From Marinirhabdus sp050859505 (GTDB lineage Bacteria; Bacteroidota; Bacteroidia; Flavobacteriales; Flavobacteriaceae): a stretch of DNA of 64,000 nt. The stretch spans positions 2,666,001 to 2,730,000 of the forward strand of contig NZ_CP193934.1 in the NCBI RefSeq assembly GCF_050859505.1, given 5' to 3'. This document shows positions 30,801-38,024 of the stretch, in pieces. A program made the position numbers and the translations under genes. Every line of letters begins with the position of its first letter. The stretch's first letter is position 1. A model generated the notes under the pieces. The model had not been told where the DNA came from, searched no databases, and saw only the letters and a program-made list of their open reading frames with translations.

Positions 30801-31504
30801 TTGTTGAGGTAGAATATATTTGTTTCGATAATATTTCAGAAAATAGAGTAACCGTTACGGTAGATGAAAGTACTATAGACCTTAGCCAACTGGATTATTC
30901 TTTAAATGGAGGACCCTACCAGACTAGTAACGTATTTACCAATCTCCCACCAAGTAAAGACAACTATATTCTTGTAAGACATACAAATGGATGTATCCAA
31001 TCTACAGACTTTTTCGACATAGAATCTTTTGAGCCACTTACACTCGTGTTGGAACCTGGCGAACTAAATGAAATTGTCGCCATTGCAAACGGAGGTACAG
31101 GTGGCAATCAATTCACGCTGAATGACGTGGATTATGGGTCTACCAGCATATTTGAGATAGCAGAGACAGGAACGTATATAGTTACTGTTACCGATAGTAG
31201 CGGTTGTGTTGCTGTAGCAACCATCTATTTGGAATACATTCCCATCTGTATCCCTAATTACTTTACACCTAATAACGACGGCGTCGTCGATACCTGGGCT
31301 CCAGGTTGTGCTGAAGACTATCCGAATTTAGAATCTTCTATTTACGATCGATACGGACGTAAAGTAGCCGTTATTCGTGTAGGTGAAACATGGGATGGAA
31401 GGTATAACGGTCAAGAGTTGCCAACAGGTGATTATTGGTTTGTAGTAAAGCTCAATAATGGTGACAATAAAGAGTTTGTAGGTCATTTCACTCTCTATAG
31501 ATAA
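21836..31504 (+). CDS. Giant SprB-like T9SS surface adhesin
   Basis: 3222 residues. Order: signal peptide (LVASMLFLCLQSYAQ); an N-terminal region opening NYVPFTPRFDQDLKGDIVLI, common to large flavobacterial adhesins; a DUF11-like domain near residues 355-480 (PNIVLTKIVEDEFG, NLGQELNYVIGFQNTG); then by eye about 25 SprB-type repeats of roughly 75-100 residues. Each has a GGTPPYTYSID-like strand, FTGLTPGTYSV and a closing V.DANGC. The end is a type B sorting domain (IPNYFTPNNDGVVDTWAP ... NGDNKEFVGHFTLYR). SprB of F. johnsoniae, about twice as long, moves along the cell surface in gliding. Transcribed with the SprD-like gene (80-base gap) and a PorP/SprF gene 42 bases downstream. Confidence 0.88.
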   Translation: MNKPTIPCIALVASMLFLCLQSYAQNYVPFTPRFDQDLKGDIVLIGNNILGPDNNPFNNNSVYNHDVDMQYIDIDGDPSTFSSSSADLVIPNPNCYEIKHASLYWGAVTKGNEPITNVKFKGPTGGYNDITGTIIFDANGTSVDGGNSFPYACYADVTSIVSGLANNLGTYTMANVSSLLGETGLNGNNTGNSAGWSLFVVYEDPTLPGKSITSFDGFSAISSIANPTLDIPISGFRTVPAPAPVRANLAFATLEGDKPILNDRLRLNGVSLSAADRPVSNFFNSSVTNLSANPVNNRVPNSTNTLGFDTGVMTVPNPGNTVIGNGDTSATVRLETGGDTYFQYLFAFAVDIIEPNIVLTKIVEDEFGTNIGGQTVNLGQELNYVIGFQNTGNDDARNFTIRDILPINIIFNYPADLVLPPGVTVQSYNATTREIVFEIEDYLVEENDPVTELRIEVQVVDTCQQLAEACSNIINNQAFATYQGTLNPTFIITDDPSYSDNTGCLLTPQATNFLADLDDCVFSQEEILCGASVDLTAANGYDSYSWSTSPTGTPVIGTTQTITVTATGTYYSFNTALAPCRSIVEQFNVTLYGSNTTNPIIPYADEVVTCPNDGKLLPNIFLCGINDFRDLTVDLAGATSIIWEQLDESSCSAVPNPDCANEDNSCNWNQVATGNNYTANTSGQFRLTINYQGGCFNQFYFNVYQNVLEPTVAATDIICTTPGSITVSNVPTGYEFSLDGITYQASNIFTVTTPGLYTVYIRQLGVPGTACVFTVPDILVRERQFTVTTNINQPLCYGDKGSIQLAANDVEPQYFFALYQGGTLINSVGPILENNYLFANLNPGTYTATVATEDGCTYSEEITIIEPPILTVTAAITQPLTCTDGEITVYPVGGTPPYFYFVNSTTVFQTTPEIVVTTAGVYNITVVDSNNCSADTTITIAATLPPEFNVTKTDILCADPGDTGSITINVTNPNGNSLRYSIDSGFNFFNAPVFTGLTAGNYNVVVEYTFGTDVCVTDPQIVTINSVTPIFGTAELTDPYSCLATGTITVTGVTGGTPPYTYSIDGINFQASPIFTGLTPGTYSVVIKDANDCTFVTNEITILPLDPPTDLTFSNTPLTCPTNTTTVTITGTTGGVAPLEYRIIAPAGAITPYQTTTTFAGLASGTYTFEVKDANECLYNESYTIDPLPALTVVGQPINDVVCFNDANGSVQFIVSGSTSFVYAINGNPPVAGTSPIVLTGLIAGTYTIVVTDTITNCQATDSVTIDGPTAALTITLDVSPISCLESGSVVLNATGGWGGNSYTLTLPDSTVLPPQSNNTFAGLTQSGTYTATVEDSNGCTVSENFDLTTPDPVVASINPISDLCYDTTNGATIEVTVTSGLAPFEYSLNGAPFQSSNIFTGLIPGTYIVTVRDALGCEVTLPAEIIAPQLSVNTVLTKDLDCTATPDAVITGTISGGSAPFSYEVSISGAPYTSLGTTGSPFTYTTGIAGTYQFQITDANGCMAESNIITVNAISLPVLDVVAQTQDILCNGDSNGAINVTFDPTVGTPPFVINVNNDTTGTDYGTQTSGLPAGTYTITLTDANSCVDTDTIVIDEPDPIVVDYDTVDLMCVPGDVSEGEITINSVTGGVAPYDYYVTGDGYSNSVLGATGTVPITFDVINFGLYQINVIDANGCSVLIQDVLIASPPSDLDIVIDTTADCLPTGGTAVVTVSSSLGSTGPFWFAIYQGPGTVYPLPAGAWQPENPPMSASTIFTNLTPGVTYTFIVYDESTRCSYYEQATTPIPTNSTLTATAFTANNITCTGNADGNVSFDINSIYAAPVDVSYVIFDALTQVDTGINGTGTVPAGGTLSVSNLGPLPFGNYYVLISETSGANIGCGIATAPFNITESTIALDLSVSVDQNANCNLDSGLISAIGQNGTAPYLYQITTVPGSPLATDPNWGVPSTFNVNAGTYYVHVLDAYGCVVSSLAEVVPLDPSPVVAITVSNPCDTDEGDFEIDVTLPTAGIPPYSFSIDSGAFQTQTPPFTIQNLSSGIHTVEVRDANGCGNIATVTIESPLGITPAVTAVPSCDDDDGEITVTATGGSGVYTYSINPNPPSIVLTGNVFSGVPSGTYTVTVTDATTTCDVDVAVTVEAATPVTFTTSTTDVGCNGNSDGVITVNLLPGNDNPVYLYEITAPIIIPPQASNIFTGLAAGTYTVQVTSGRDCIATEDASIGEPTLLTVTGTITDFACAPDNSINTATLTITEAGGTPPYLYSINGSNYFTTNTFEIVDTGLIQSISIYAKDANGCVATDVVIVDPLPVITATAFVTVTPIDCNATGSVEITVTGGSGNFTYQMLPSGAPQASPIFNIPGPGTYYFQVNDLDTNCYFLTPGLEVPPFDFMDAVIVPTVDNSCFGDTDGEIELTINGYSGNYTYQLLDGTGTPVGGIVATNTSSDPQVITNLASGNYSVAVIETDTPFCDTISNVVNIDSPSAPLLLDVLETSNVTCTDDRGTITATATGGTSPYQYELTGTATVPYSSSNTFTGLGAGSYTVNVRDAQGCITPDTIILDAPDPITAVFSPSTTLLSCFGDQNASITATLVSGGQGFNYTYTLLTLSPTTSSSGPQSSNVFTDLGAGVYQVKITDGYECEFISLDIIIDQPTEVSPALVVESTQTCLTESTLTLSATGGTGPYEYSNVSDFSSILGSFTTSISFPVPVGTYNFYVRDANGCVSNVSNDITIDPLPTLTILLDSTNPTINCVGDDNGVITATAQGGLGNYIYILQDTSGNTIPAAQPSPGVFTGLPAGTYVVYVESGDCNETSDTITITEPTTALDVRYTINNVRCNGEDNGSLFITAIGGTGIIKYAISPNLNQFFDTPVFNNLAPGNYDVIVQDALGCYTTFNFDITEPDAVDLSIVPDSIFPEICEGDVDGSFSIEISGGTPPYSVVLDNPNGEYITGAIGQINFDFNNLGGGDHTVYVRDSEGCESEWNITFPEAVLLNPLVEVEYICFDNISENRVTVTVDESTIDLSQLDYSLNGGPYQTSNVFTNLPPSKDNYILVRHTNGCIQSTDFFDIESFEPLTLVLEPGELNEIVAIANGGTGGNQFTLNDVDYGSTSIFEIAETGTYIVTVTDSSGCVAVATIYLEYIPICIPNYFTPNNDGVVDTWAPGCAEDYPNLESSIYDRYGRKVAVIRVGETWDGRYNGQELPTGDYWFVVKLNNGDNKEFVGHFTLYR

Positions 31505-31546
31505 TGAATTTTTAACAGCCTTAATCCCCAAATAAAATCTACTCTT

Positions 31547-32515
31547 ATGAGAAAAATTATAAAATACATACTCGTCTTACTGGCCTTTCAAAGCTATTCG
31601 CAAGAGTTAAATTTACCTGTCTTTAGTCAATACTTAGCCGATAATGATTTTGTGGTATCTCCTACCTTTGCTGGAATTGGAGATAATTTCAGAGTTCGAG
31701 CCAATGGCTTGATGCAATGGGTAGGAATAAAAGACGCGCCCCAAAACCAAGCACTCTATGCCGATATAAGGATAGCAAATAGAACAGGTGTGGGGTTTTC
31801 TATGTACAATGATAAAAATGGAAACACAAGACAACAAGGCTTTAAAATATCGTATGCACATCATCTTATCCTCGATTATAAAACGAAACAGTATTTGTCA
31901 CTAGGAATATCCTACAATATGAATAGTTTTAAAATTGATATTGAAAATTTTGAAACAACATACGATATTCCTTTTATAGATCCCAGTATAAGAGATAACC
32001 GAAAGACTACAAATATTAATTTTGATGTAGGTGCATTGTATAGATTCCGAACTTTTTTTATGAGTTTTAATGCTAATAATCTACTGCAAAAGGATACAGA
32101 AAACTTTACTGGTTTTGAGCCTCAAAGTTTATTAAACCTTCAACTATATACAGGATATGTTATTAAGAGTGAGAATTATTCCCAATTTGAACCATCGGTA
32201 TTCTATCAGTTATTTGCCAGTGACCAAAGATCCAGTACCGATATTAATTTGAAGTATCGTAAGTTCAATAGAGACAACGATTATTTTTGGGTAGGTGGTT
32301 CGTATCGTTTTTTGAATGACCAAATTATGAAACCCTTGAGTATTGGTCCAATGATTGGTATTAAGAAATCAATCATTTATTTTTCATACGCGTATCAAAT
32401 AACCTTAAATGAGCTTACAAACTATAATTCAGGGACGCATTCTGTTACCATTGGCTTTGATTTACTTCAAGCCTTGAGCGATTGTCCGTGTACTGTGGGT
32501 AATAATGAACGATAG
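31547..32515 (+). CDS. PorP/SprF family T9SS outer-membrane protein (SprF-like)
   Basis: 322 residues, the normal family length. A signal peptide (KYILVLLAFQSYSQ) is followed by the family opening LNLPVFSQYLADNDFVVSPTFAGIGDNFRVR and alternating beta-strands of an outer-membrane barrel (GVGFSMYNDKNGNTRQQGFKISYAHHL, DYFWVGGSYRFLNDQ). SprF is needed to deliver SprB to the surface through T9SS. Its position 42 bases behind the giant adhesin gene strongly suggests the same role here. No SPOR or repeat extension, in contrast to the PorP/SprF fusion at 19272. Confidence 0.9.
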   Translation: MRKIIKYILVLLAFQSYSQELNLPVFSQYLADNDFVVSPTFAGIGDNFRVRANGLMQWVGIKDAPQNQALYADIRIANRTGVGFSMYNDKNGNTRQQGFKISYAHHLILDYKTKQYLSLGISYNMNSFKIDIENFETTYDIPFIDPSIRDNRKTTNINFDVGALYRFRTFFMSFNANNLLQKDTENFTGFEPQSLLNLQLYTGYVIKSENYSQFEPSVFYQLFASDQRSSTDINLKYRKFNRDNDYFWVGGSYRFLNDQIMKPLSIGPMIGIKKSIIYFSYAYQITLNELTNYNSGTHSVTIGFDLLQALSDCPCTVGNNER

Positions 32516-32540
32516 GTATTTTTTTTACAAAGCACTTACG

Positions 32541-32565
32541 TAGTATAGGTTTGCCGCCTATACTA
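32541..32565. terminator. Convergent terminator-like hairpin
   Basis: TAGTATAGG and CCTATACTA form a 9-bp stem with a 7-base loop between the convergent sprF-like and regulator genes. The right arm includes the stop codon of the minus-strand gene. There is no strong T run, so confidence is moderate. Confidence 0.4.
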
Positions 32566-33427
32566 ACCTATCAATTTCTAGCTTATACCCTACCCCGTGT
32601 ACGTTTGTAATTTTTATAGTGGCATCGTCCTCTAATTTTTTCCGAAGTTTGGAGATGTAGGTGTCTAAGCTTCGCCCCACGATTACGCCGTTGTCTTCCC
32701 AAACTCTTTTGGTGAGTTCTTCGCGTTTTACCACTTGGTTAGGGTGTTCTATTAAAATTGCCAATAATTCACATTCTTTTTGAGTTAACGGAATTTCCTG
32801 CGCTTCTTTCACCAATTTATTCTGTTCAGGATAAAAACTAAAATGCCCTAAACTTGTTCCCCTTTTAGTCTCTTTTTCTGAATGGAACGCGTGGTATTTA
32901 CTATAAAAAACAAACCCTAAAAATAATACTACCAAAAAAATAAGTACAAAAAATAAAGTTGCATTCTTTGAAGCTACTTCTTTGCTCATAAATTTTACTT
33001 GTATGGTATAACATCCTTCTGAAATAATCCGTCCACTACAAGGAATAATATTTTGTTCTGTTTGGTTGGCTATTTTATAACTGTAAGCCACTTCCCCATC
33101 TTCACATTGTAGTACTTCAACAATATAGTTGTTAGGAATAGTAACGCTCTCAAAAACTGAGGTTGTAATCTGGTTTAAATCGGCTGGATCAAAAGCCAGT
33201 GGTTTTTCAAAAGACAGTTCAAACAAGGTGGGCGATTTCTCCAGTATAGGTAATACCAAGGAAGTGGTATCGTTTTGAGCTATCAAAATTTGATTTCCAA
33301 TAGATCGCAAGGCAACTTTTACCTCTTCAGTAGGTATTTCTTGCTCTTTAGTACTGCACGCAATTAGAAGCGACAGGGCTGCACTAATTCCGAAAATTCT
33401 AAACCAGGTCTGGATTGTCTTGTTCAT
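32558..33427 (-). CDS. Membrane-bound winged-helix (OmpR-type) transcription regulator with lipobox
   Basis: 289 residues from the chosen start (the frame extends to 33550 but without sensible sequence). Residues 9-24 form a signal with a lipobox-like LLIAC (Cys24). Residues 25-150 are a predicted periplasmic domain with four cysteines (Cys108, 130 and 139 among them). Residues 156-175 are a membrane span (LFFVLIFLVVLFLGFVFY). The C-terminal 95 residues are an OmpR/ToxR-type winged helix (PLTQKECELLAILIEHPNQVVKREELTKRVWE, GRSLDTYISKLRKKL, ITNVHGVGYKL) on the cytoplasmic side. It is a one-component sensor that could act on DNA while held in the membrane. No phosphorelay receiver is present. 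It is divergent from the YceI gene. Confidence 0.8.
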   Translation of the reverse strand: MNKTIQTWFRIFGISAALSLLIACSTKEQEIPTEEVKVALRSIGNQILIAQNDTTSLVLPILEKSPTLFELSFEKPLAFDPADLNQITTSVFESVTIPNNYIVEVLQCEDGEVAYSYKIANQTEQNIIPCSGRIISEGCYTIQVKFMSKEVASKNATLFFVLIFLVVLFLGFVFYSKYHAFHSEKETKRGTSLGHFSFYPEQNKLVKEAQEIPLTQKECELLAILIEHPNQVVKREELTKRVWEDNGVIVGRSLDTYISKLRKKLEDDATIKITNVHGVGYKLEIDRLV

Positions 33428-33467
33428 TACTACAAATAACAGCCTATTTACTGAATTTTTACAGCTG

Positions 33468-33498
33468 TTGACACTTCTTTTGCATTCTTTTGACACTT
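33468..33498. promoter_or_regulatory. Two direct repeats TTGACACTT, 22 bases apart
   Basis: TTGACACTT occurs at 33468-33476 and again at 33490-33498, about two helical turns apart, in the gap between the regulator and YceI genes. Direct repeats are the usual binding form of OmpR-type winged-helix proteins, so this is a candidate operator. Confidence 0.4.
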
Positions 33499-33541
33499 TT
33501 GTAGTGCTGCCCATATAGTTTAGCTGAAAAATAAAAACATC

Positions 33542-34108
33542 ATGCAACAACTACTTATTACATTCATCATTTTAACCAGTCTTACAGTAACTGGTCAATC
33601 ACAAAAAACGTATCAGTTAAACACTAGTAAGAGCACTTTAGAATGGAAAGGAACGTATATGTTCTATTTCGGGGGGCACGACGGTAACGTATCTTTTACA
33701 AAAGGCGAATTGCACACCACCAATAAAAATATTACAGGTGGTTTTTTTGAAATTGACATGAATACCATAACCAACAATGATATTGAAAATCCGGAAGGCA
33801 AAGAAGGTCTTGTAGGTCATCTCAAAAACGAAGATTTTTTTGATGTTAAAAAATATCCGAAAGCAACATTAAAAATGAAAAAAGTCGCGTATTACGAAAA
33901 TGGAAACGAACATAAAATTTTTGCAGACCTAACTATAAAAGGAATTACCCTTCCAATTGAATTTAAAGCTTTTGCAGACGAGGAAAAAAAGCAAGTAACA
34001 ACTAAATTCAAAATAGACCGAACCCGTTGGGGAGTTACTTACAATAACAGTATTAAAAATGAAGCGCTCTCAGATGCTATTGAATTTGAAGCTATCTTGC
34101 AATTTTAA
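33542..34108 (+). CDS. YceI family periplasmic protein
   Basis: 188 residues. A signal peptide (LLITFIILTSLTVTGQS) precedes the YceI lipocalin-like barrel: TYQLNTSKSTLEWKGTY, then GGFFEIDMNTI, FFDVKKYPKATLKMK, LTIKGITLPIEF and a closing RTRWGVTY. The family binds isoprenoid-type ligands in a hydrophobic pocket, and its physiological role is mostly unclear. Probably controlled by the divergent membrane regulator at 32558. The next gene follows 10 bases later. Confidence 0.92.
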   Translation: MQQLLITFIILTSLTVTGQSQKTYQLNTSKSTLEWKGTYMFYFGGHDGNVSFTKGELHTTNKNITGGFFEIDMNTITNNDIENPEGKEGLVGHLKNEDFFDVKKYPKATLKMKKVAYYENGNEHKIFADLTIKGITLPIEFKAFADEEKKQVTTKFKIDRTRWGVTYNNSIKNEALSDAIEFEAILQF

Positions 34109-34117
34109 ACCACACAA

Positions 34118-34711
34118 ATGAAACAGTATATCTTTACTACTTCCCTCCTATTTTGTTCGCTCTTTTTACTGGCGCAGGATACCGAAAAGAAGCATCTCTT
34201 AAAAGCCGATACTACCTGGACGCAAGAAATATTTACCTTTCCCATTGGTTTTGCGCAGGAGATTCCGTTGGAAGGCTATGAAGAAGCCATTTTCCCTCCG
34301 GGTTGGTCCAAGGAAGAAAGTCCAGATTTTTGGTCTTATATTTTTGCCTGGGATGTAAAAGCTGAAGCTCCTTTAACTACAACCCATTTTGAAACGTATC
34401 TTGAATACTATTTTGATGGGTTAATGAATATTCGGGATTTGAAGAATGGCGAAACTATTTTACCTACCAATGCGCTGTTTATAAAATCTCAAGAATCCGA
34501 AAACACATCATACTTTACAGGAAAAATACGTCTATACGAAGGTAGGTACACCAAGGAGATGATGATTTTACACGTGCTCGCTACGCAGTATTATTGTAAA
34601 ACTGAAAAGAAAACTGTAGTCGTATTCAGGTTTTCGCCAAAGGAGTTTGGGAATCCTATTTGGGACGTCATGAACGCGATTCCATTGGTAGCTGCTGCTT
34701 GTAAGTTTTAA
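34118..34711 (+). CDS. Secreted protein of unknown function
   Basis: 197 residues with a signal peptide (YIFTTSLLFCSLFLLAQ). It is rich in aromatic residues (FPPGWSKEESPDFWSYIFAWDVKAE, then EYYFDGLMNIRDL) and ends in AAACKF. I do not recognise the family. It starts 10 bases after the YceI gene, so the two are very likely one transcript closed by the hairpin at 34720, and a linked envelope function is plausible. Confidence 0.72.
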   Translation: MKQYIFTTSLLFCSLFLLAQDTEKKHLLKADTTWTQEIFTFPIGFAQEIPLEGYEEAIFPPGWSKEESPDFWSYIFAWDVKAEAPLTTTHFETYLEYYFDGLMNIRDLKNGETILPTNALFIKSQESENTSYFTGKIRLYEGRYTKEMMILHVLATQYYCKTEKKTVVVFRFSPKEFGNPIWDVMNAIPLVAAACKF

Positions 34712-34719
34712 AACTAAGT

Positions 34720-34743
34720 AGCCCAATCTTAATGGATTGGGCT
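34720..34743. terminator. Convergent terminator
   Basis: A 9-bp perfect stem (AGCCCAATC with GATTGGGCT) and a 6-base loop between a plus-strand and a minus-strand gene. It has no long T run on either side. Confidence 0.65.
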
Positions 34744-34772
34744 ACACTTGGAGTAAGTATGTTTATTTAGTT

Positions 34773-37700
34773 TCAGTCCATTAATTCCGCTAACTGAAGG
34801 GTAAGTACTTCATACCGCTTTTCTGCCTCTTCTCCCGGCACCTGATCTGCGCCACTTACCATATTTAATAAATACGATATTTGCGATACAAGCATTTGCT
34901 GCGGATAAGCACCTTCTTCATTTTTTAACGCTTGTAGTGTAGTTTCTACCTTAGAAAGTGACTTAGAGTCCGTACTTGCATCGGTTTCTTTTAACCCTTT
35001 TAATTGTGTTTCTAAATCGGCTTCCAGTTGTTTTGCTTCAGAAAGCAGGAAGAGTACTTTATTCTGAAATGCTAACTGCTCCTTTATATTTTCAACGGTG
35101 AAATTTTCGGCTAGCACTTTAGGATCTGGCACAATGCTAAAAGGCTGCTCGTAGGTTTGAGCGCCCACAGTTAGTTTTGCAATATAATTACCAGGGGCAA
35201 CTATTGGACCTCTTTTGTAACGTCTTTTAATGTCTTTATCCCAAGCGCCACGTTGTTTTAAATCCCAGTCAAAGCGATGCAAGCCAGGTTTTGAACTTAG
35301 TTTCTCATCTGTATACCGAAAAATCTGGCTTAGTTGCATATCTTCTACTTCGGTAACCTCGCTAACACCTTCTTGCTCCTGTACTTCCGTTTTTACAGTA
35401 TCTATCTTAATTGCAGATGCGGCTAACGCTTTCAGCAACGTACTATCACTTAAGATGGTCGTAATGTTCATTCGGTTTTCATCCAGAATATCCAGTTGTA
35501 CACTTCCACGATACGCTTCCGGAATAAAATAATCTATATTCACACTTGTCTCTGGATATTGTAAACCCGAAACGCCTCTAATAGTTGGATAGCGATAGCG
35601 AATAATAGTGTCTGGCTTAAACAAGACGGCAGAAGTATTCAGGCTATTAATTTCCGGTTGGCGCAAAGCGGTAATATTATCCAAAATCCAAAAACCACGA
35701 CCCATGGTGCTTAAAATTAAATCTCCTCGGAATATCTTAAGATCGGTAACAGGAGTCACTGGTAAGTTTTGCTGAAATTTCATCCAGGTACTTCCATCGT
35801 TAAAAGAAACAAATATGCCGAATTCGGTTCCAGCAAACAATAAGCCTTCACGTTCAGGATCTTCCCGAAGTACGCGCGTAGTAAAATCTGAAGGAATCCC
35901 ATTAGTTCCATTGCTCAATAATTCCCAGGATTGTCCGTAATTTGATGTTTTATAAAGGTATGGTTTTGTATCACCCAGCAAATGCATGTCTACTGCTATA
36001 TAAGCTTTGGCAGCATTAAACTTAGAGGGTTCTACAGATTCTACTCTTCCTCCTTTCGGAAGACCTGAAGGCGTTACATTTGTCCAGGTTTCCCCGCCGT
36101 CTTTAGTTACCGAAATTACTCCGTCATTAGACCCTGTCCAGATTAAACCTTCAACCAAACTGGATTCACGAATAGAATACAAAGTGCTGTAGTATTCTTC
36201 TCCAGTAATATCTCTGGTTATTGGCGCCCCGGAGTTTACTTGTTTATCTGCTTCGAAGGCTGTTAAGTCCGGAGAAATAGTTTCCCACGCCAACCCGTCG
36301 TTAGTAGTTTTATGTAAAAATTGAGACCCGTGATATACTACATCTGGATTATGGGGCGATACGTGAACGGGAGACACACGTTGAAAACGGTACTCTAAGT
36401 CTTTTGGATTGTGTCCATAAATATTGGAAGCTCCTACATAATAGCCTTTTTCGGTTCCTGTGCGTTTGTCAAACACACTAAATCGTCCTTTACAGTTTGC
36501 ATATACAATATTATGGTCTCCTGGTTTGGGAACCCCTGGACCCGTTTCGCAACCTCCGGTATTGATGAGCCATCCCGTTTCTGGATTCTGAACAGAACTG
36601 GGTGGAAAGCTAGGTACTGCAATGGTGCTAGAATTATCCTGCATTCCAGCATATAACCAATACGGATATTGGTCGTCTACCTCAACTTGATACAGCTCTG
36701 CAGTGGGCTGGTTAAATTGTGTAGACCACGTTTTCCCGCCGTTATGGCTCACATTTGCACCGCCATCATTCGCTTGAATTAGTAACTCTGAATCGTTAGG
36801 ATTTAACCAGATATCGTGGTTATCTCCGTGGGGTACGTCAAAAAATTTCCAGGTAGTACCGCCGTCTTCCGACTTCAATCCCGGGTTTGCCATCGAGAAA
36901 ACGATGTTTGCATTGTTGGGGTCTGCTTCTACATTGGTATAATAAAAAGGACGGTTTACTAACCGAATATCATCGGAAACGTGCACAAACGATTTTCCTT
37001 CGTCTTCAGATTTATAGAGGCCTCGGTCATCACCTTCGGCTTCAATTATGGCATACAATACTTTTGGGTTGTCTGCTGAAACGGCTAAATCTATTTTGCC
37101 AATAAGACCTTGTGGTAAGCCATTGTTCAGCTTTTCCCAATCTTTTCCTCCATTTTTTGACTTATAAATACCACCTTCAGCATTGGTACCCCCTGAAATA
37201 ATGGTCCAAGGCTTACGTTGTCCTTTCCAGGCTGCTGCATAGAGCACGTTGTGTTTTTTAGGATGAATTTCCAAATCTGAAAATCCCGTTTCTTCTGAAA
37301 CAAAGAGGATTTGTTTCCATGATTTTCCGCCGTCTTCCGTTTTATAGATTCCCCGTTCTTTGTTATTCTTAAAAGCATCACCAATAGCAGCCACATATAC
37401 TATGTTTGAATCTTTTTTATCAATTTCAACAGCGCCAATCTGCCCTACATCTTTTAATCCAATATGTTCCCAGGAGGTTCCGCCGTTCACAGATTTATAC
37501 ATCCCTTTTCCGCTAATTACATTACTTCTTAGTCCATCTGAACCTGTTCCAACATAGACAATGTTTGAATTTTTTGGGGCTACTTCAATAGCGCCAATGG
37601 AAGGGGTATCAAAAAAACCATCCGAGACATTGTACCACGTAGTTCCATAGTCATCAGATTTCCACACACCACCTCCTGTTGCTCCTAAAAAAAAGGTGCC

Positions 37701-37853
37701 AGGAATATCTGGAATACCAGTAACAGCAGTAACACGACCTCCTCGCAATGGTCCCACATTTCGATATTGAAAGGCTTCAAAATCCTGGGCTAGTAAAGTA
37801 ATTGAACTAAAAATTAATAACGAGAAAGAAAATTTTCGGAAATAAGTTGGCAT
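34773..37853 (-). CDS. Sortilin/BNR-repeat beta-propeller secreted protein
   Basis: 1026 residues with a signal peptide (FSLLIFSSITLLAQ). Many BNR/Asp-box motifs (SxDxGxTW forms such as KSDDYGTTW, SVNGGTSW, KTEDGGKSW, KSENGGKTW-like) fold as large Vps10/sortilin-type propellers over about 700 residues. The last 300 residues include a beta-sandwich and a helical tail (KVLFLLSEAKQLEADLETQL). Such proteins are often labelled glycosyl hydrolase, but no catalytic residues support an enzyme. It could bind or process secreted polymers. A close paralogue of similar size lies at 39378 on the other strand. Confidence 0.85.
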   Translation of the reverse strand: MPTYFRKFSFSLLIFSSITLLAQDFEAFQYRNVGPLRGGRVTAVTGIPDIPGTFFLGATGGGVWKSDDYGTTWYNVSDGFFDTPSIGAIEVAPKNSNIVYVGTGSDGLRSNVISGKGMYKSVNGGTSWEHIGLKDVGQIGAVEIDKKDSNIVYVAAIGDAFKNNKERGIYKTEDGGKSWKQILFVSEETGFSDLEIHPKKHNVLYAAAWKGQRKPWTIISGGTNAEGGIYKSKNGGKDWEKLNNGLPQGLIGKIDLAVSADNPKVLYAIIEAEGDDRGLYKSEDEGKSFVHVSDDIRLVNRPFYYTNVEADPNNANIVFSMANPGLKSEDGGTTWKFFDVPHGDNHDIWLNPNDSELLIQANDGGANVSHNGGKTWSTQFNQPTAELYQVEVDDQYPYWLYAGMQDNSSTIAVPSFPPSSVQNPETGWLINTGGCETGPGVPKPGDHNIVYANCKGRFSVFDKRTGTEKGYYVGASNIYGHNPKDLEYRFQRVSPVHVSPHNPDVVYHGSQFLHKTTNDGLAWETISPDLTAFEADKQVNSGAPITRDITGEEYYSTLYSIRESSLVEGLIWTGSNDGVISVTKDGGETWTNVTPSGLPKGGRVESVEPSKFNAAKAYIAVDMHLLGDTKPYLYKTSNYGQSWELLSNGTNGIPSDFTTRVLREDPEREGLLFAGTEFGIFVSFNDGSTWMKFQQNLPVTPVTDLKIFRGDLILSTMGRGFWILDNITALRQPEINSLNTSAVLFKPDTIIRYRYPTIRGVSGLQYPETSVNIDYFIPEAYRGSVQLDILDENRMNITTILSDSTLLKALAASAIKIDTVKTEVQEQEGVSEVTEVEDMQLSQIFRYTDEKLSSKPGLHRFDWDLKQRGAWDKDIKRRYKRGPIVAPGNYIAKLTVGAQTYEQPFSIVPDPKVLAENFTVENIKEQLAFQNKVLFLLSEAKQLEADLETQLKGLKETDASTDSKSLSKVETTLQALKNEEGAYPQQMLVSQISYLLNMVSGADQVPGEEAEKRYEVLTLQLAELMD

Positions 37854-37970
37854 ATTTAAAATAATAAATTGGTGAGGATATAAAGTTAAACAAATTACTG
37901 TTGAACTTATACTGTTCGTTTTTAATTAACAAATTATAACTGAAAAATCACTGGCAATTCTATACCGTAA

Positions 37971-38001
37971 AAAACCCCAATGCCAAAAGCATCGGGGTTT
38001 T
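37971..38001 (-). terminator. Terminator of the alcohol dehydrogenase gene
   Basis: AAAACCCC/GGGGTTTT and ATGC/GCAT stems with one mismatch between them and a CAAAA loop. It lies just past the stop of the minus-strand dehydrogenase gene and is followed by T runs on both strands. Confidence 0.7.
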
Positions 38002-38024
38002 ATTAAATTAAAATAATTTTTTTA

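Noticed and set aside
33468..33473. TTGACA as a sigma-70 -35 box
   Set aside because: Bacteroidetes use a different consensus, and no TATAAT-like partner lies at 17 bases; treated as part of a direct repeat instead.
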